A stretch of 64,000 nt of DNA from Gudongella sp046224405 (GCF_046224405.1 NZ_JBJXRK010000006.1:43437-107436), one strand, 5' to 3'; numbered from the stretch's first letter, positions 9,236 through 17,685 are shown. Translations and numbers: made by a program. Notes: a model not told the origin generated them from the letters alone.

Positions 9236-9877
9236 ATGTCTAAGAACTACACTGTTCGTGAAGAGATAATGAATGGCATCACTCATGGTCTGGGAATACT
9301 TTTTGGGATAATAGCCCTGATAGTATTACTCATATCGCCAGGCGCCAAGGAAAGTATTGCAGCCGCCGTGTCATTTGGGATCTATGGTGTTTGCATAATA
9401 ATAATGTACTCTGCATCAACCCTGTATCATAGCTTTAGGAAAGAGAAAGTCAAAAAGGTTTTGAGAGTTTTTGACCATTCCTCAATATTCCTTTTCATTG
9501 CAGGGACATATACCCCTGTGGTAATGCTTACCCTTCAAGGACCCACTAGAATTTGGATACTGGTTGGTACTTGGCTGGTGGCGATTTCTGGTATAATCTT
9601 CAAAATTGTTACCTACGGAAAATTTGACAGGTATAAGGTGCCGTCACTGATTCTGTACATCGGAATGGGATGGATGGCCATTATTCCAATAAAGGCCATT
9701 ATTGAAGCTACTTCTTGGGGATTCTTCGGGTTTATTCTGGCTGGAGGATTGCTTTACACCATTGGTACAGTTTTTTATAGTATAAAGAGGATACCCTATA
9801 ACCATGCCATATGGCACCTGTTTGTCCTAGCAGCCAGTATTTCGCATTTTATCGGAATTGGATTGTATTTAGCATAG
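9236..9877 (+). CDS. Hemolysin III / PAQR-family membrane protein
   Basis: A 213-residue protein with seven predicted membrane segments, matching bacterial hemolysin III (YqfA/YplQ-like) of the PAQR superfamily. Characteristic features are NGITHGLGI with an early His in segment 1, SASTLYHSF with a conserved Ser and His, and the C-terminal HAIWHLFVLAAS with paired histidines; together these form the metal site of the PAQR/CREST hydrolase fold. Some members affect membrane lipid composition, and toxin activity is not established for most. It lies 10 bases after map with an AAGGTGAG site, so it is probably co-transcribed. Confidence 0.9.
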   Translation: MSKNYTVREEIMNGITHGLGILFGIIALIVLLISPGAKESIAAAVSFGIYGVCIIIMYSASTLYHSFRKEKVKKVLRVFDHSSIFLFIAGTYTPVVMLTLQGPTRIWILVGTWLVAISGIIFKIVTYGKFDRYKVPSLILYIGMGWMAIIPIKAIIEATSWGFFGFILAGGLLYTIGTVFYSIKRIPYNHAIWHLFVLAASISHFIGIGLYLA

Positions 9878-9897
9878 CATTAAAATAGGCATATCTG

Positions 9898-9928
9898 GAT
9901 ACCTATCATTGGGATAGGTATCTTTTTT
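9898..9928 (+). terminator. Rho-independent terminator after hemolysin III gene
   Basis: GATACCTATC (9898-9907) pairs with GATAGGTATC (9913-9922), followed by six T. Confidence 0.88.
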
Positions 9929-10048
9929 GTCGAGAAAATTCAGAAAAAACAGTATATTAATGAATATTAATATAATCACTAAAAATGGATGATAAGTAAT
10001 ATAGGCGCTTACAAGGCATTTAATCGTTTATCACTTTTATGCATAGAG

Positions 10049-10077
10049 TTGACAATGAAATATGTGGCTTATATAAT
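10049..10077 (+). promoter_or_regulatory. Sigma-A-type promoter of the AbgT transporter gene
   Basis: TTGACA (10049-10054) and TATAAT (10072-10077) are both consensus with a 17-base spacer. They lie 33 bases upstream of the ATG with AAAGGAGGA between. Confidence 0.88.
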
Positions 10078-10110
10078 GTAAAGACATAATATATTAAAAG
10101 GAGGAAAAAG

Positions 10111-11649
10111 ATGTCTAAGAACAATTCTAAAAAATCCGTTAACAACGGAATTTTAAAGGCAATCGAAAATGCGGGTAACGCATTGCCACATCCAGCAATA
10201 ATATTTGTCATCCTAAGTGCGGCAGTAGTGGTTATTTCATTTTTCGTAGCACAGGCAGGAGTTAATGTAACATTCTACGATGCAAGAGCAGGTGCTGAAA
10301 CAACCGTATCAGCGGTAAACATGCTTTCAGCTGATGGTCTTCGCTATATTTTCAATAGTGCAACAAAGAACTTTACAGGATTTGCACCACTAGGTACAGT
10401 TTTGGTAGCAATGCTTGGTGTTGGTGTTGCAGAGTGGTCAGGACTTATCAATACCTCACTTAAGAAGATGCTAAGCAATGTACATCCAAGACTGCTTACT
10501 GCAGTAGTTGTATTTGCGGGAATCATGTCAAACATTGCATCTGATGCCGGATATGTAGTAGTAATACCTTTGGGAGCTATTGTATTCGCAGGGGCAGGAA
10601 GACATCCAATTGCAGGACTTGCTGCAGCATTTGCGGGAGTATCAGCAGGTTTCTCAGCAAATCTATTGATTGGTACACTTGATCCATTGCTACAAGGTAT
10701 CACCAACGAGGCTTTAAGGAGTGCAGGAATGGATTATGAAATCCTTCCAACAGCCAACTATTATTTCATGATTGTATCAACATTCCTCTTGACCTTCCTA
10801 GGAACATTCGTTACTGAAAAAATTGTTGAGCCAAACCTTGGAGAGTATACCGGCTCATACAAGCCCAACAAGGAAGAGATAACAGAAATCGAGAGCAAGG
10901 GTCTTAGGAATGCAGGAATAGCACTTCTAATATTTGGTATAGTGATGCTTGCTTTAACTGTTCCAGCCAATGGACTGTTAAGATCAGCTGATGCTGATGG
11001 AAACTTAACAATAAATGAATTCATGAGTAATGGACTTATTTTTATGATACTTCTGGTATTTATGATTCCAGGAGCAGTATATGGTAAGACAACTGGTAAA
11101 ATAAAGAACAGCAATGACCTTGTTGAGTCAATGACTCAAGCCATGAAGAGCATGGGAGCATATCTGGTTCTTGCATTCTTTGCAGCTCAGTTTGTTTCTT
11201 ACTTTGGACGAACAAATCTTGGAACAATACTTTCGGTAAAGGGAGCAGACTTCCTTGAAAGCATAGGCTTTACAGGCCTTCCACTGATTATTGGATTTAT
11301 CTTTATTTCGGCTTTTCTAAACCTGTTTATGGGATCTGCATCTGCTAAATGGGCAATAATGGCACCTGTTTTTGTTCCTATGATGATGAGACTGGGTCTT
11401 AGTCCAGAGCTTACTCAGGCAGCATACAGGATTGGTGATTCAACCACGAACATCATAACACCGCTAATGAGCTACTTTGCCATGATTGTAGTGTTTGCAA
11501 AGAGATATGATGAGGAAAGTGGCTTGGGAACACTAATTGCTACAATGGTTCCTTACTCGGTTGTTTTCCTGATTGGATGGTTACTGATGATGGTTATATG
11601 GTATTTCCTTGGATTGCCATTGGGACCTGGAGCGATGATTCACGTATAA
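10111..11649 (+). CDS. AbgT-family transporter
   Basis: A 512-residue integral membrane protein of the AbgT family, related to the p-aminobenzoyl-glutamate importer AbgT and the sulfonamide exporter MtrF. About 11-13 hydrophobic segments are visible. Family hallmarks include NAGNALPHPAIIF near the N-terminus, SNIASDAGYVVVIPLGA, and GDSTTNIITPLMSYF near residue 445. It has its own consensus promoter and terminator, so it is monocistronic. It may serve uptake of peptide-like or dipeptide substrates, in keeping with the peptidase gene that follows. Substrate and direction are not determinable here. Confidence 0.92.
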   Translation: MSKNNSKKSVNNGILKAIENAGNALPHPAIIFVILSAAVVVISFFVAQAGVNVTFYDARAGAETTVSAVNMLSADGLRYIFNSATKNFTGFAPLGTVLVAMLGVGVAEWSGLINTSLKKMLSNVHPRLLTAVVVFAGIMSNIASDAGYVVVIPLGAIVFAGAGRHPIAGLAAAFAGVSAGFSANLLIGTLDPLLQGITNEALRSAGMDYEILPTANYYFMIVSTFLLTFLGTFVTEKIVEPNLGEYTGSYKPNKEEITEIESKGLRNAGIALLIFGIVMLALTVPANGLLRSADADGNLTINEFMSNGLIFMILLVFMIPGAVYGKTTGKIKNSNDLVESMTQAMKSMGAYLVLAFFAAQFVSYFGRTNLGTILSVKGADFLESIGFTGLPLIIGFIFISAFLNLFMGSASAKWAIMAPVFVPMMMRLGLSPELTQAAYRIGDSTTNIITPLMSYFAMIVVFAKRYDEESGLGTLIATMVPYSVVFLIGWLLMMVIWYFLGLPLGPGAMIHV

Positions 11650-11660
11650 TAGATGACTTA

Positions 11661-11690
11661 AATGAGGCTTTTTATAAAGCCTCATTTTTC
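11661..11690 (+). terminator. Rho-independent terminator after AbgT gene
   Basis: AATGAGGCTTT pairs with AAAGCCTCATT around TATA-like loop bases, followed by TTTC. Confidence 0.85.
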
Positions 11691-11717
11691 TAAATATAGA
11701 AATGGAGGTTTGAGGAA

Positions 11718-12830
11718 ATGATAAATGAAAAAAGACTGCTTGAAAGATTTCTAAGATACGTTCAGATTGACAGTCCAACAAAGGAAGAGCTGGATTTTGC
11801 TGTGGCATTGAAATCCGAGCTTGAAGAACTGGGTATGAAGGTCCATATGGATGATGCAGGTGAAAAGGTAGGTAGCAACTCAGGGAACCTGATAGGTTAT
11901 CTTAAGGGGACCACCCAGGGAGAGAGTATCCTTTTCAGTGCTCATATGGATACTGTTGCACCTGGAAGGGGAGTAAAACCTCAAATAAGGGATGGGGTAA
12001 TATATTCTGACGGGACTACAATATTAGGAGGCGACGACAAGGCTGGAATTGCGGCTGTAGTGGAGGCAATTCAGTCCGTTCGTGAGAATAATATACCACA
12101 TGGGGATATTGAAGTTGCATTTACAATATTTGAAGAAGGCGGTTTGTTTGGTTCAAAGAATATAGATTATTCAAAAATCAGATCAAAAAAGGGATTTGTA
12201 TTGGATAGCGGTGGAGACCCAGGGACAATAATAGTTCAAGGACCTGCACAGAACAAAATTGATGTTAGGTTTATTGGTAAGGAAGCTCATGCGGGAGTAG
12301 CTCCTGAAACCGGAATCAGTGCCATACAAATGGCAGGTGAAGCTATTTCAAATATGAGACTGCTGAGAGTGGACGATGAGACCACTGCAAATATTGGCTC
12401 AATAAATGCTGAGGGACCTACTAATATTGTACCCAAGGTAGTTGAATTCTTTGCTGAGGCAAGAAGTCTCAGCGATGAAAAGCTGAGGGAACAATCCGAT
12501 CATATGGCAAAATGCTGTCAGGAGGCTGCTGAAAAATTCGGTGGTTCAGTTGAGGTGAACATAGAGAATGCCTATGGTGCGTTTAAAATTTCTGAGGACC
12601 ATCCCTTGGTAAATGTTGTCAGGAAAGCATGCGAAGAATTGAGTATTCCAGCAAATACTGCAAAATCAGGTGGTGGAAGTGATACAAACATCTTCAATGC
12701 CAATGGAATTGATGCAATCAATCTTGGAATTGGAGAGAGAAAGCCCCATACCCTTGAAGAACATCTGCATATAAAGGATCTTGAAAATTCAGCAAGACTG
12801 GCAATTGAGATTATAAAACAGTTTGCATAA
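11718..12830 (+). CDS. M20-family PepT-like peptidase
   Basis: A 370-residue M20B metallopeptidase like the 'tripeptidase T-like' proteins of Firmicutes. Metal-site motifs: FSAHMDTV (His and catalytic Asp), GGDDKAGIAAV (bridging Asp), FEEGGLFGS (catalytic and metal Glu), VLDSGG, and the dimerisation-domain GKEAHAGVAPE; the last metal His lies in RKPHTLEEHLHI. It probably cleaves short peptides with free amino ends in the cytoplasm. It lies downstream of the AbgT-family transporter and upstream of a MATE exporter, each separated by a terminator. Shorter than true PepT (about 410), so substrate specificity is unsure. Confidence 0.9.
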   Translation: MINEKRLLERFLRYVQIDSPTKEELDFAVALKSELEELGMKVHMDDAGEKVGSNSGNLIGYLKGTTQGESILFSAHMDTVAPGRGVKPQIRDGVIYSDGTTILGGDDKAGIAAVVEAIQSVRENNIPHGDIEVAFTIFEEGGLFGSKNIDYSKIRSKKGFVLDSGGDPGTIIVQGPAQNKIDVRFIGKEAHAGVAPETGISAIQMAGEAISNMRLLRVDDETTANIGSINAEGPTNIVPKVVEFFAEARSLSDEKLREQSDHMAKCCQEAAEKFGGSVEVNIENAYGAFKISEDHPLVNVVRKACEELSIPANTAKSGGGSDTNIFNANGIDAINLGIGERKPHTLEEHLHIKDLENSARLAIEIIKQFA

Positions 12831-12866
12831 CATTGAAGGATAGCCGTTTTGGCTATCCTTCAATGT
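12831..12866 (+). terminator. Hairpin after peptidase gene, possible terminator
   Basis: CATTGAAGGATAGCC pairs with GGCTATCCTTCAATG around GTTTT: a 15-bp perfect stem. No good T run follows, so it may instead stabilise the mRNA end or be a weak terminator. Confidence 0.6.
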
Positions 12867-12894
12867 TGTAATACACATCTAGATGGTGTAGAAT
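12866..12894 (+). promoter_or_regulatory. Candidate promoter of MATE gene
   Basis: TTGTAA (12866-12871) and TAGAAT (12889-12894) with a 17-base spacer, 32 bases before the ATG. It starts right at the end of the preceding hairpin. Confidence 0.5.
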
Positions 12895-12926
12895 GATGAG
12901 GAGAAATAAAAGTCGAGGAGTACATA

Positions 12927-14285
12927 ATGAGAAGAGAGATAAATCTTACGGAAGGCAACATCATAAAGACCCTTACCAGACTTGCATTTCCAATTATGGG
13001 GACATCGTTCATTCAGATGGCCTATAGCCTTACAGATGCAATGTGGCTTGGAAGACTCTCAACAAATGCTGTTGCTGCTGCTGGGACTGGTGGTTTCTTT
13101 CTTTGGCTGGGAGCAGCCCTAATAATGATAACTCAGATAGGTGTTGGGGTTAGTGTATCCCAAAGCTATGGAAGATCCGATATAAAATCCGCAAGGGAAT
13201 ACATAACAGTGGGCCTCTTGATGGATATAATAATAGGTTTGGTATATGGATTCTCCCTATATACTTTTAACAGTCAAATCATTTCATTCTTTAACCTTGG
13301 GGATCCAGAGGTAATCGGAATGGCACAAAGCTACCTTAGGATAATTGGAATGGGAATAATATTTCATTTTCTTAATCCTGTCTTGTCCACAACACTGAAC
13401 AGCTCTGGAGACAGCATGACTCCCTTTAAGGTCAATACAATAGGATTGGTTGCCAATATGATATTGGATCCTTTGTTGATCTTTACCTTTGGGTTAGGTA
13501 TAGAGGGAGCTGCCATAGCCACAATAGTATCTCAGATGGCGGTTACAGTCATATTCCTTGTTATTGGCAAAAGAATAAATGCTTTGTATTCAACCTTTAA
13601 GATATTCTCAATGCCAGACTTGGGGAAGGCAAAAAGGATTCTGAAACTTGGAATACCACCTTCAACGCAAATGGGACTTCATGCCATCATAAGCATTGTA
13701 CTCACAAGAATAATTGCAGGCTATGGACCAGTGGCAGTTGCCGTCCAAACCATAGGATCCCAGATTGAGTCTATTTCATGGATGACATCAGAGGGCTTTG
13801 CAGCAGCAATTTCAGCTTTTGTCGGTCAGAACTACGGTGCGAATAAAATATCTCGGATTAAGGAGGGGTATTACAAGGGTATTAAGGTTCTTGGAACATT
13901 TGGTGTATTTGCTTCTCTGCTCCTGATTTTTGCTGCAAGACCTTTGTTCACCATATTTACACCAGAGGATCCAAGGGCCATAGCTGAAGGAATAATATAC
14001 TTAAGAATTCTTGGTTTGTCACAGCTGTTCATGAGCATAGAAATAGGTACAGCTGGAGCCTTCAATGGACTTGGCAAGACCATTCCACCAACCATAACCG
14101 GTGTAACCCTGAATGCCTTGAGAATACCGGCGGCCATCCTTCTATCAACCTATACTGTTTTGGGACTTTCCGGCATTTGGTGGGCCATAAGCGGCAGCAG
14201 TATTTTAAAGGGAACAATCCTTTTTATCTGGTATCAAAAGGAACTGCATAAACTAAAAGAAGTCCGATTAATATCGGACTTCTAA
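12927..14285 (+). CDS. MATE-family multidrug/cation exporter
   Basis: A 452-residue protein with about 12 membrane segments in two homologous six-helix bundles, matching the NorM/DinF-like MATE superfamily. Seen: LAFPIMGTSFIQMAYSLTDAMWLG at the start (typical first helix, quoted in part), LNSSGDSMTPF, and the second-half repeat GFAAAISAFVGQNYGA. It would use H+ or Na+ antiport to export organic cations or metabolites. The coding 3' end doubles as an 11-bp hairpin and overlaps the opposite-strand DUF1667 gene by four bases. The substrate is unknown. Confidence 0.93.
   Translation: MRREINLTEGNIIKTLTRLAFPIMGTSFIQMAYSLTDAMWLGRLSTNAVAAAGTGGFFLWLGAALIMITQIGVGVSVSQSYGRSDIKSAREYITVGLLMDIIIGLVYGFSLYTFNSQIISFFNLGDPEVIGMAQSYLRIIGMGIIFHFLNPVLSTTLNSSGDSMTPFKVNTIGLVANMILDPLLIFTFGLGIEGAAIATIVSQMAVTVIFLVIGKRINALYSTFKIFSMPDLGKAKRILKLGIPPSTQMGLHAIISIVLTRIIAGYGPVAVAVQTIGSQIESISWMTSEGFAAAISAFVGQNYGANKISRIKEGYYKGIKVLGTFGVFASLLLIFAARPLFTIFTPEDPRAIAEGIIYLRILGLSQLFMSIEIGTAGAFNGLGKTIPPTITGVTLNALRIPAAILLSTYTVLGLSGIWWAISGSSILKGTILFIWYQKELHKLKEVRLISDF
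14258..14283 (-). terminator. Terminator embedded in the convergent overlap
   Basis: AGAAGTCCGAT (14258-14268) and ATCGGACTTCT (14273-14283) form an 11-bp perfect stem inside the last codons of the MATE gene. Read on the minus strand it is followed by TTTTAG, so it fits as the terminator of the DUF1667 transcript. Confidence 0.65.
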
Positions 14286-14635
14286 AGGGCTTTTCTCTGA
14301 GCGATTACATCTGCTCCAGTTCCAAGAATATTTTCTATTATGACCTGCCCTCGTTTTATTGGAGCCTGGACACGAGTGTTTTGTATCACTTCAAGTATAT
14401 CGCTGACCTGGCTCCCAGGAACTTTTTTGTTGGTTGAAACAGGCAGTCTGCTCATCTGACCTCCTGAAAGCAGGCATCTTCCAGTTACTATCCTTTGTTC
14501 TTCATCCAAATGCTTCTGGACGAACTGATAACCCCTACCACATCGGTTACCTGTTATTTGAAGATTTCCATCATCATCAGATATTTGAATTTCACATGCC
14601 ATGGGACATATGGCACAGGTTATTTGTCCTCTCAT
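14282..14635 (-). CDS. DUF1667 protein, cysteine-rich
   Basis: A 117-residue protein with the DUF1667 pattern: an N-terminal CAICPMAC (C-x2-C-x3-C), then NRCGRGY, four cysteines that could bind a metal or Fe-S cluster. In many Firmicutes DUF1667 lies beside a GlpA-like FAD oxidoreductase and a second NAD(P)/FAD protein; neither is present here, so this copy is an orphan. The ATG at 14635 follows GGAGG at eight bases; the GTG at 14644 lies inside that site. A TATAAT lies about 18 bases upstream of the start, within an intergenic gap shared with mgtC. Function unknown. Confidence 0.8.
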   Translation of the reverse strand: MRGQITCAICPMACEIQISDDDGNLQITGNRCGRGYQFVQKHLDEEQRIVTGRCLLSGGQMSRLPVSTNKKVPGSQVSDILEVIQNTRVQAPIKRGQVIIENILGTGADVIAQRKAL

Positions 14636-14669
14636 CCTAAACACCTCCAGGAGATTATACCATATTGAG

Positions 14670-14698
14670 TTGAAGAAATACCAGATTTAGAGTAAAAT
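14670..14698 (+). promoter_or_regulatory. Candidate promoter of mgtC-type gene
   Basis: TTGAAG (14670-14675) and TAAAAT (14693-14698), spacer 17, 34 bases upstream of the ATG. Confidence 0.6.
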
Positions 14699-14731
14699 TT
14701 AAGGTAAGGTCACATCCTATGGAGGTACAGT

Positions 14732-15415
14732 ATGATAGGCTACCCGGAAGTACTTGCAAGATTGCTTATATCTGCCTTGTTGGGAGGTATAATCGGAATT
14801 GAAAGAGAAGCGAGCAACAGGCCAGCTGGATTCAGGACTCACATACTGGTCAGTGTCGGTTCCACCCTGATTATGCTTGTATCAATGTATGCAGTTCCTC
14901 AGCCTGCTGACAGAGCCAGAATAGCGGCCCAGGTGGTTAGTGGGATAGGTTTTCTTGGAGCAGGAACAATTTTAAGAACAGGAAATCACATAAGAGGTCT
15001 TACAACTGCTGCCAGTCTTTGGGTATGTGCAGGAATAGGACTTGCAGTTGGGTCTGGGTATTATTTTGGTGGTGTTGTCACAGCCATGATAGTGCTGATT
15101 TCGCTTGTTGTGTTATCCAAGGTCGAAAAAAACGTCCTCAGGGGAGCCAATAGGCTCGTCAAGGTCACTGCTGTTGACAGGTCTGGTTTGATTGGAGAGA
15201 TTGGAGTGCTGTTTGGAAAGTATAATATCAGCATCAGAAATATTTCAATTGAGGATGTAACTGACAATGAGGACGAACCATCTGGAGTGATTGAGTTGAA
15301 GTTCTACATCAAGAAACCAATGGGTTTTGACAATAGGGTACTTGACAGCGAGCTGCTTCAGATAAAAGGGATCAAGTCCATTGACTTTGATGAAAGTAAG
15401 ATAAGGGATGTATAA
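14732..15415 (+). CDS. MgtC/SapB-family membrane protein with ACT-like C-terminus
   Basis: A 227-residue MgtC/SapB protein. Residues about 5-130 hold four or five membrane segments with the family signatures GGIIGIEREASNRPAGFRTH and VVSGIGFLGAGTI. Residues about 140-220 form a soluble ACT-like domain with beta-alpha-beta pattern (VKVTAVDRSGLIGEIGVLF). MgtC proteins are tied to growth at low magnesium and to acid or ATP homeostasis in pathogens; in free-living Clostridia the role is unclear. The GGAGG site precedes the ATG. The cyclophilin gene follows after 20 bases and may be co-transcribed. Confidence 0.9.
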   Translation: MIGYPEVLARLLISALLGGIIGIEREASNRPAGFRTHILVSVGSTLIMLVSMYAVPQPADRARIAAQVVSGIGFLGAGTILRTGNHIRGLTTAASLWVCAGIGLAVGSGYYFGGVVTAMIVLISLVVLSKVEKNVLRGANRLVKVTAVDRSGLIGEIGVLFGKYNISIRNISIEDVTDNEDEPSGVIELKFYIKKPMGFDNRVLDSELLQIKGIKSIDFDESKIRDV

Positions 15416-15435
15416 CAATTTTAGGAGGGAATATA

Positions 15436-16044
15436 ATGCTAGAGCAATTAAAGAAGCCTGAAAACAATGAAGAGATTGCTATAATAAAGACAAATCATGG
15501 TGACATTAAGTTAAGATTGTTTCCTCAGGTGGCACCAAAGGCTGTTGAAAACTTTACAACCCATGCCAGGGATGGATATTATGACGGGATAAGCTTCCAC
15601 AGGATAATTAAGGACTTTATGATCCAAGGAGGAGACCCTGATGGGACTGGACGTGGAGGACAAAGCATCTGGGGAAGACCCTTTGAGGATGAATTCAGCA
15701 TGGAATTCAGGAACATAAGAGGTGCTCTGTCAATGGCCAATGCAGGACCAAAGACAAATGGAAGCCAATTCTTTATTGTCCAGAAAAGTGATATGGAGAA
15801 GAGCATAATAGATCAGATGAAACAGCTTGGTGAAGCCAAGGGATTTCCCGAGGATGTAATTGAAGCCTACCAGGAGCAGGGAGGAACATACTGGCTTGAT
15901 GGTAAGCACACAGTGTTTGGCCAGGTATTTGATGGAATGGATGTTGTGGATAAGATAGCAAAGCTACCTGTGGGGAGGAATGATATGCCCAAGGAACCCG
16001 TTATGATATTGACAATAGAAATCACAGAATACAAGGGAAAATAA
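15436..16044 (+). CDS. Cyclophilin-type peptidyl-prolyl cis-trans isomerase
   Basis: A 202-residue cytoplasmic cyclophilin that speeds proline isomerisation during folding. No signal peptide. Hallmarks: FHRIIKDFMIQGGD with the catalytic Arg, GGQSIWG, LSMANAGPKTNGSQFFI and HTVFGQVFDGMDVVD. An insertion of about 25 residues (roughly 125-150, rich in Glu and Gln) lies between the GSQFF strand and the KHTVFG strand, as in several clostridial cyclophilins. Its stop is two bases from the start of the next gene, implying an operon. Confidence 0.93.
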   Translation: MLEQLKKPENNEEIAIIKTNHGDIKLRLFPQVAPKAVENFTTHARDGYYDGISFHRIIKDFMIQGGDPDGTGRGGQSIWGRPFEDEFSMEFRNIRGALSMANAGPKTNGSQFFIVQKSDMEKSIIDQMKQLGEAKGFPEDVIEAYQEQGGTYWLDGKHTVFGQVFDGMDVVDKIAKLPVGRNDMPKEPVMILTIEITEYKGK

Positions 16045-16046
16045 CC

Positions 16047-16808
16047 ATGAAAGATAAAATTTCCAAGGAGATTGATAACTTTGTCATGGGTTTTCAAAGA
16101 AGGGAAGGTATAGTTTCACGCTGGAAAACTCCCATGGTGGGGTTTGCATCCTCAGAGGATCCAATGTTCAATCTGTTGAAGGATGTAGCGGTTCCAGAGC
16201 ATTTGCATCCAAAGGACATACTAGCCAGTGGAAAAACTGTAATTGCCTACTTTCTTCCATACCAGGAATGGATTCCAAAAAGCAATATCAATAATAGGGA
16301 GAGCTCTGAGGAATGGGCAAGGGCATATGTTGAGACAAATATCCTAATTGGCGAGATAAATGACCATCTTATCCGTTGGTTGACAGGACTTGGATATGGT
16401 ACAGCCAAATTGCCTCCTTCCCTTAATATGGATTATGAAAATTTGGTCAGTGTATGGTCCAACAGGCATGTGGCCTATGTTGCAGGTTTGGGAACCTTTG
16501 GCATGAACAACATGCTCATAACTGAAAATGGATGCTGTGGTAGACTTGGCAATGTTGTTACAAGCCTCGAGCTTGAGGCGGATGAAAGATTGGAAAAGGA
16601 GAATTGTCTTTATAAGCACGACGGAAGCTGCACAGCTTGTGTTGATAGCTGCGTAAATGGCGCGTTGCATTTGGGTGACTTTGACAGATTCAAATGCTAC
16701 GAGATGCTGGTCCAAAATGGTGAAAAGTATAAATATCTGGGTGATGCATCGGTGTGTGGCAAGTGTTTGGTCAATTTGCCCTGTTCCTTGAAGAATCCCG
16801 TGGTATGA
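16047..16808 (+). CDS. Epoxyqueuosine-reductase-like Fe-S protein
   Basis: A 253-residue protein related to the QueG family but not QueG itself: a genuine QueG lies at 20926. The C-terminal part has CTACVDSCVNGAL, a ferredoxin-like cysteine motif, preceded by CLYKHDGSC, and a further CGKCLVNLPC near the end, enough for at least one [4Fe-4S] cluster. The central RHVAYVAGLGTFGMNNMLIT matches the cobalamin/active-site region of QueG-like proteins. It probably is a reductase-like or corrinoid-linked electron-transfer protein of unknown substrate. The ribosome site is weak and translation may be coupled to the cyclophilin gene two bases upstream. Confidence 0.75.
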   Translation: MKDKISKEIDNFVMGFQRREGIVSRWKTPMVGFASSEDPMFNLLKDVAVPEHLHPKDILASGKTVIAYFLPYQEWIPKSNINNRESSEEWARAYVETNILIGEINDHLIRWLTGLGYGTAKLPPSLNMDYENLVSVWSNRHVAYVAGLGTFGMNNMLITENGCCGRLGNVVTSLELEADERLEKENCLYKHDGSCTACVDSCVNGALHLGDFDRFKCYEMLVQNGEKYKYLGDASVCGKCLVNLPCSLKNPVV

Positions 16809-16833
16809 AAAGACTCCTAGGAGTCTTTTTTTG
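16808..16833 (+). terminator. Rho-independent terminator after QueG-like gene
   Basis: AAAAGACTCC pairs with GGAGTCTTTT around TA, followed by a further T run. Confidence 0.88.
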
Positions 16834-16862
16834 TGCGGATATGAAGCTTTTTGTATCATCCT

Positions 16863-16941
16863 TGCATTAAGAAATTACAGCATCTGAGTATCATAAAAGA
16901 CTTCCTTAATGCATCTTCAGACGCTTCCTCTACTGTAATTT
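16863..16941. other. Interleaved inverted repeats, possible structured element
   Basis: In a 200-base gap without a recognisable gene, two inverted repeats interlock. TGCATTAAG (16863-16871) pairs with CTTAATGCA (16905-16913), and AAATTACAG (16872-16880) pairs with CTGTAATTT (16933-16941), with TCTGA/TCAGA (16883-16887/16917-16921) extending the second. The A-B-A'-B' order would make a pseudoknot in RNA or alternative hairpins. It lies upstream of the tdk promoter, so it would not be part of the tdk leader. No function can be assigned. Confidence 0.4.
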
Positions 16942-16977
16942 TATGAACAAAATTTATGATTGTTTTGCTTCAATCAG

Positions 16978-17006
16978 TTTAACTATCCTTAAATTCTTGA
17001 TATAAT
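16978..17006 (+). promoter_or_regulatory. Candidate promoter of tdk
   Basis: TTTAAC (16978-16983) and TATAAT (17001-17006), spacer 17, about 30 bases before the ATG. Confidence 0.6.
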
Positions 17007-17035
17007 GAATAGGTCAAGTATAAGGAGGGACATAA

Positions 17036-17647
17036 ATGCATCAATACAAAGGGAAATTAATAATACACACCGGCTCTATGTTCTCAGGGAAAACATCCAG
17101 CCTTGAAAAGGAAGTAAAGAGATTTATGATTGCCGGATACAGAACGGTTGCCTTTAAACCATCAGTGGACAATAGGGTGCCGACATCAGAAATAGTTACT
17201 CATGACAAAACATCCCTAGAAGGGATACTGGTGGATGATATAGACCAGATAATCAAGCATTGTGAAAGGATGAATCCTGAGGTCGTTGCAATAGATGAGG
17301 TGCAATTTTTAGGTGGTGAGATGGAGGATATTATCCAGGGGATCAACTGGCTGCTGAGCAGGAACATAACTGTTATTGTGGCAGGACTGGACATAGACTT
17401 TTCAGGTAGACCCTTTGAAATACTCAAGGAGCTGATGCCCATAGCGGATTATCTGAACAAGCATCATGCTGTCTGTGTTAAGTGTGGAACAGATGCCTGG
17501 GTAAGCCATAGAAAGACCAAGGAAAGGGAAAGGGTTGTAATAGGTGCAACAAAGGAGTACGAGCCTTTGTGCAGAGCCTGTTTTCTGAAGGAGAAGAAGA
17601 AAGAAGAGGCGATAGTAAACAAGAACCAGGTAACCTTTATAGAGTAA
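17036..17647 (+). CDS. tdk: Thymidine kinase (type II)
   Basis: A 203-residue type II thymidine kinase that salvages thymidine to dTMP. P-loop GSMFSGKTS near residue 13, the Walker B-like AIDEVQFLG, and a zinc-binding lasso with CVKC near residue 145 and CRAC near residue 180. Length matches the family. The ribosome site AAGGAGGG is well placed. The gene appears monocistronic, bounded downstream by a hairpin shared with the convergent DUF4097 gene. Confidence 0.95.
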   Translation: MHQYKGKLIIHTGSMFSGKTSSLEKEVKRFMIAGYRTVAFKPSVDNRVPTSEIVTHDKTSLEGILVDDIDQIIKHCERMNPEVVAIDEVQFLGGEMEDIIQGINWLLSRNITVIVAGLDIDFSGRPFEILKELMPIADYLNKHHAVCVKCGTDAWVSHRKTKERERVVIGATKEYEPLCRACFLKEKKKEEAIVNKNQVTFIE

Positions 17648-17652
17648 TTAAG

Positions 17653-17676
17653 ACGGGATGACAATTGTCAACCCGT
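17653..17676. terminator. Hairpin between convergent tdk and DUF4097 genes
   Basis: ACGGG-A-TGAC pairs with GTCA-A-CCCGT around AATT, one A-A mismatch. No strong T run on either side; probable shared terminator. Confidence 0.55.
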
Positions 17677-17685
17677 TATCCTTGT

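Noticed and set aside
16344..16859. 171-codon minus-strand ORF over the QueG-like gene
   Set aside because: Antisense to a Fe-S protein with clear motifs; crosses its terminator.
16836..16977. 35-codon open stretch on the minus strand near tdk
   Set aside because: Reads like protein for a short way but has no start codon or ribosome site at its beginning and is within chance length.
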